A stretch of 64,000 nucleotides of DNA, from assembly GCA_937899645.1 (NCBI GenBank), contig CALCCD010000014.1:1-64000 (forward strand), read 5' to 3'. Below the pieces are notes generated by a model, which was given only the letters and a program-made list of their open reading frames with translations, had not been told where the DNA came from and made no database searches. How positions within the stretch are numbered: position 1 is the first letter of the stretch; the number at the start of each line of letters is the position of its first letter. The position numbers and the translations under genes are program-made. This document shows, piece by piece, positions 63,171 to 64,000 of the stretch. The stretch is from an uncultured cyanobacterium (GTDB lineage: Bacteria; Cyanobacteriota; Cyanobacteriia; Cyanobacteriales; Geitlerinemataceae).

Positions 63171-63797
63171 TCAGTCGGCTTCGATCGCAAACGACTCGAA
63201 GAAGGTGGTGGTGGCATCGATCGGTGAGCCGGTTGCTCGATCTACGGCCAGGACGTAGACGCGGTCGTCGGTCAGCACGGTTCGGATGATGATGCTGGTT
63301 GTGTCGTCTGCCAGCGCAATGGTTTCGCTGGGATTGTTGCCGTCCGCGCTCGGCTCGATATTGGTGACGAACAGCCCAGTTTCGGTGGCCAGCGCGTCTC
63401 GGACGGTGGCGAAGATACGATCGTCGTCAGCGTTGGGGCGATCGGCGTGGGCGATCGCGAACTTCTGCGTTTCGGTCTGGCTACTGAAGATCTCGAAGGC
63501 GATCGCTAGCCCCTCGGCCTCGATCTGCTGGCTGCGGCTGGTGAAGATCCCGACAGGCATCCACACTGAGAACTCGCCGGACTCCGATATCAGCGGCTGC
63601 CACTGCTGCGTGTCGCCGTCGATCGTCAGCACCGAGCCTTGCTGCGACTGCTGGAGCGCGTCGATCTGTTCCTCGAAGCGGTCTTGGCCGGTGTCGAAGA
63701 AGCCGCCGTCGGGCAGGAAGCCTTGGGCGGTAGCGGTGGTGGCGAGTGAGAGGGTCGCGATCGAGCTAAGGAGGGCGGCTTTGAATATCGGGTACAT
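63171..63797 (-). CDS. Exported cyanobacterial protein of unknown function
   Basis: 208 residues. A signal peptide (MYPIFKAALLSSIATLSLATTATAQ) is followed by a linker with FEEQIDALQQSQQ and a domain starting WQPLISESGEFSVWMPVGIFTSRSQQIEAEGLAIAFEIFSSQ. This W-x-x-L-x-S-x-x-G-x-F-S-V-x-M-P pattern recurs in many cyanobacterial exported proteins related to the PsbP-like fold. The function is unknown. The ATG at 63797 begins the signal peptide. It lies about 40 bases upstream of the RND permease gene and is likely co-transcribed with it. Confidence 0.75.
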   Translation of the reverse strand: MYPIFKAALLSSIATLSLATTATAQGFLPDGGFFDTGQDRFEEQIDALQQSQQGSVLTIDGDTQQWQPLISESGEFSVWMPVGIFTSRSQQIEAEGLAIAFEIFSSQTETQKFAIAHADRPNADDDRIFATVRDALATETGLFVTNIEPSADGNNPSETIALADDTTSIIIRTVLTDDRVYVLAVDRATGSPIDATTTFFESFAIEAD

Positions 63798-63831
63798 GGC
63801 AAAACCTTTGGTGCATTCGGGTTGGAAGCGG

Positions 63832-64000
63832 CTAGGCGAACAGTGTTTCCAGCCATGCCTTGAACTCAAGGGCAGAATTTCTATCTGGGTCGAGGTATCG
63901 CCTGGTGAACGCTTGGCCGAGTGCTGTTCCCGGCTCCTTTTGCCACGCTAGCCAAGTGTGAATGACGGCCTTAGAGAATTTGGTCTCACCGAACAAGCGT
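63832..64000 (-). CDS. 3' end of a gene cut by the window edge
   Basis: An open frame enters from the right edge and ends at the TAG at 63832-63834. Its visible 56 residues include LFGETKFSKAVIHTWLAWQ and PGTALGQAFTRRYLDPD, ending WLETLFA. This is protein-like and resembles, to my memory, the C-terminus of a DUF3226-type (TOPRIM-related) family seen in cyanobacteria and elsewhere; that label is uncertain. The gene runs in the same direction as the exported protein and RND permease genes, 35 bases upstream of the former. Confidence 0.6.
   Translation of the reverse strand, partial: RLFGETKFSKAVIHTWLAWQKEPGTALGQAFTRRYLDPDRNSALEFKAWLETLFA

Overview
The window comes from a cyanobacterium. It carries the allophycocyanin core genes apcA-apcB-apcC, the photosystem II assembly lipoprotein Psb27, Ycf20, photosynthetic-type GAPDH (gap2), plant-type glycerate kinase, a carotenoid ketolase (CrtW) and a CruG-type carotenoid glycosyltransferase. 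The HIP1 octamer GCGATCGC, a cyanobacterial signature, recurs through almost all genes and spacers. The DNA is GC-rich for the phylum. RTX-type calcium-binding exoproteins suggest a marine or brackish unicellular or colonial species; this is inference and I cannot name the genus from sequence alone. No rRNA, tRNA, CRISPR array, intact transposase or phage module was seen.

0-15 kb: a wall amidase, a flavodoxin-fold protein, an IMPase-family phosphatase, psb27, a solitary phycobiliprotein-like gene, a lactate dehydrogenase gene translationally coupled to a PEP-utilising enzyme of rifampicin-phosphotransferase layout, two small cyanobacterial proteins, a thioredoxin-fold protein, pfkA, a TauE/SafE-type membrane protein and gap2. 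15-24 kb: murC-murB-ybaB, a pentapeptide-repeat protein, ilvD, an exported methyltransferase and apcABC. 25-31 kb: a group 2 sigma factor divergent from apcABC, crtW, a conserved VOC-like protein, sufE, an AT-rich spacer, folE and a HAD phosphatase. 31-44 kb: an accessory secretome block (trypsin-RTX protease, FHA/TpsA-like exoprotein, spondin-RTX protein) mixed with trhO, a chemoreceptor, htpG and cruG. 44-55 kb: core metabolism (metallo-hydrolase, aroC, glycerate kinase, ycf20, Kef-type antiporter, ybeY-dgkA, bioD, a methyltransferase, an AEC permease). 55-64 kb: a PpiC foldase, a decayed agmatine-deiminase gene, two convergent PD-(D/E)XK-like genes (one AT-rich and apparently imported), rarA, an RND pump and, at the window edge, the end of an unnamed gene.

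Functional links inferred from content are glycolysis and the pyruvate node (pfkA, gap2, ldh, PEP-utilising enzyme), cell-wall synthesis and turnover (amidase, murC, murB), photosynthesis and photoprotection (apc, psb27, ycf20, crtW, cruG, photorespiratory glycerate kinase) and a secreted calcium-binding surface layer.

The most notable non-genic signal is a family of small interspersed elements. Three copies of a conserved 62-bp terminus end in TGATGACACGCCC or a one-base variant, and two have an opposite end matching its inverted tip, like non-autonomous transposable elements. Several other palindromic repeat families and short tandem duplications, often just past stop codons, also occur. 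I did not find a clear multi-gene novel system. The best candidate loci are the AT-rich DUF4365-like nuclease gene beside rarA, the ldh/PEP-utilising pair, and the solitary phycobiliprotein.
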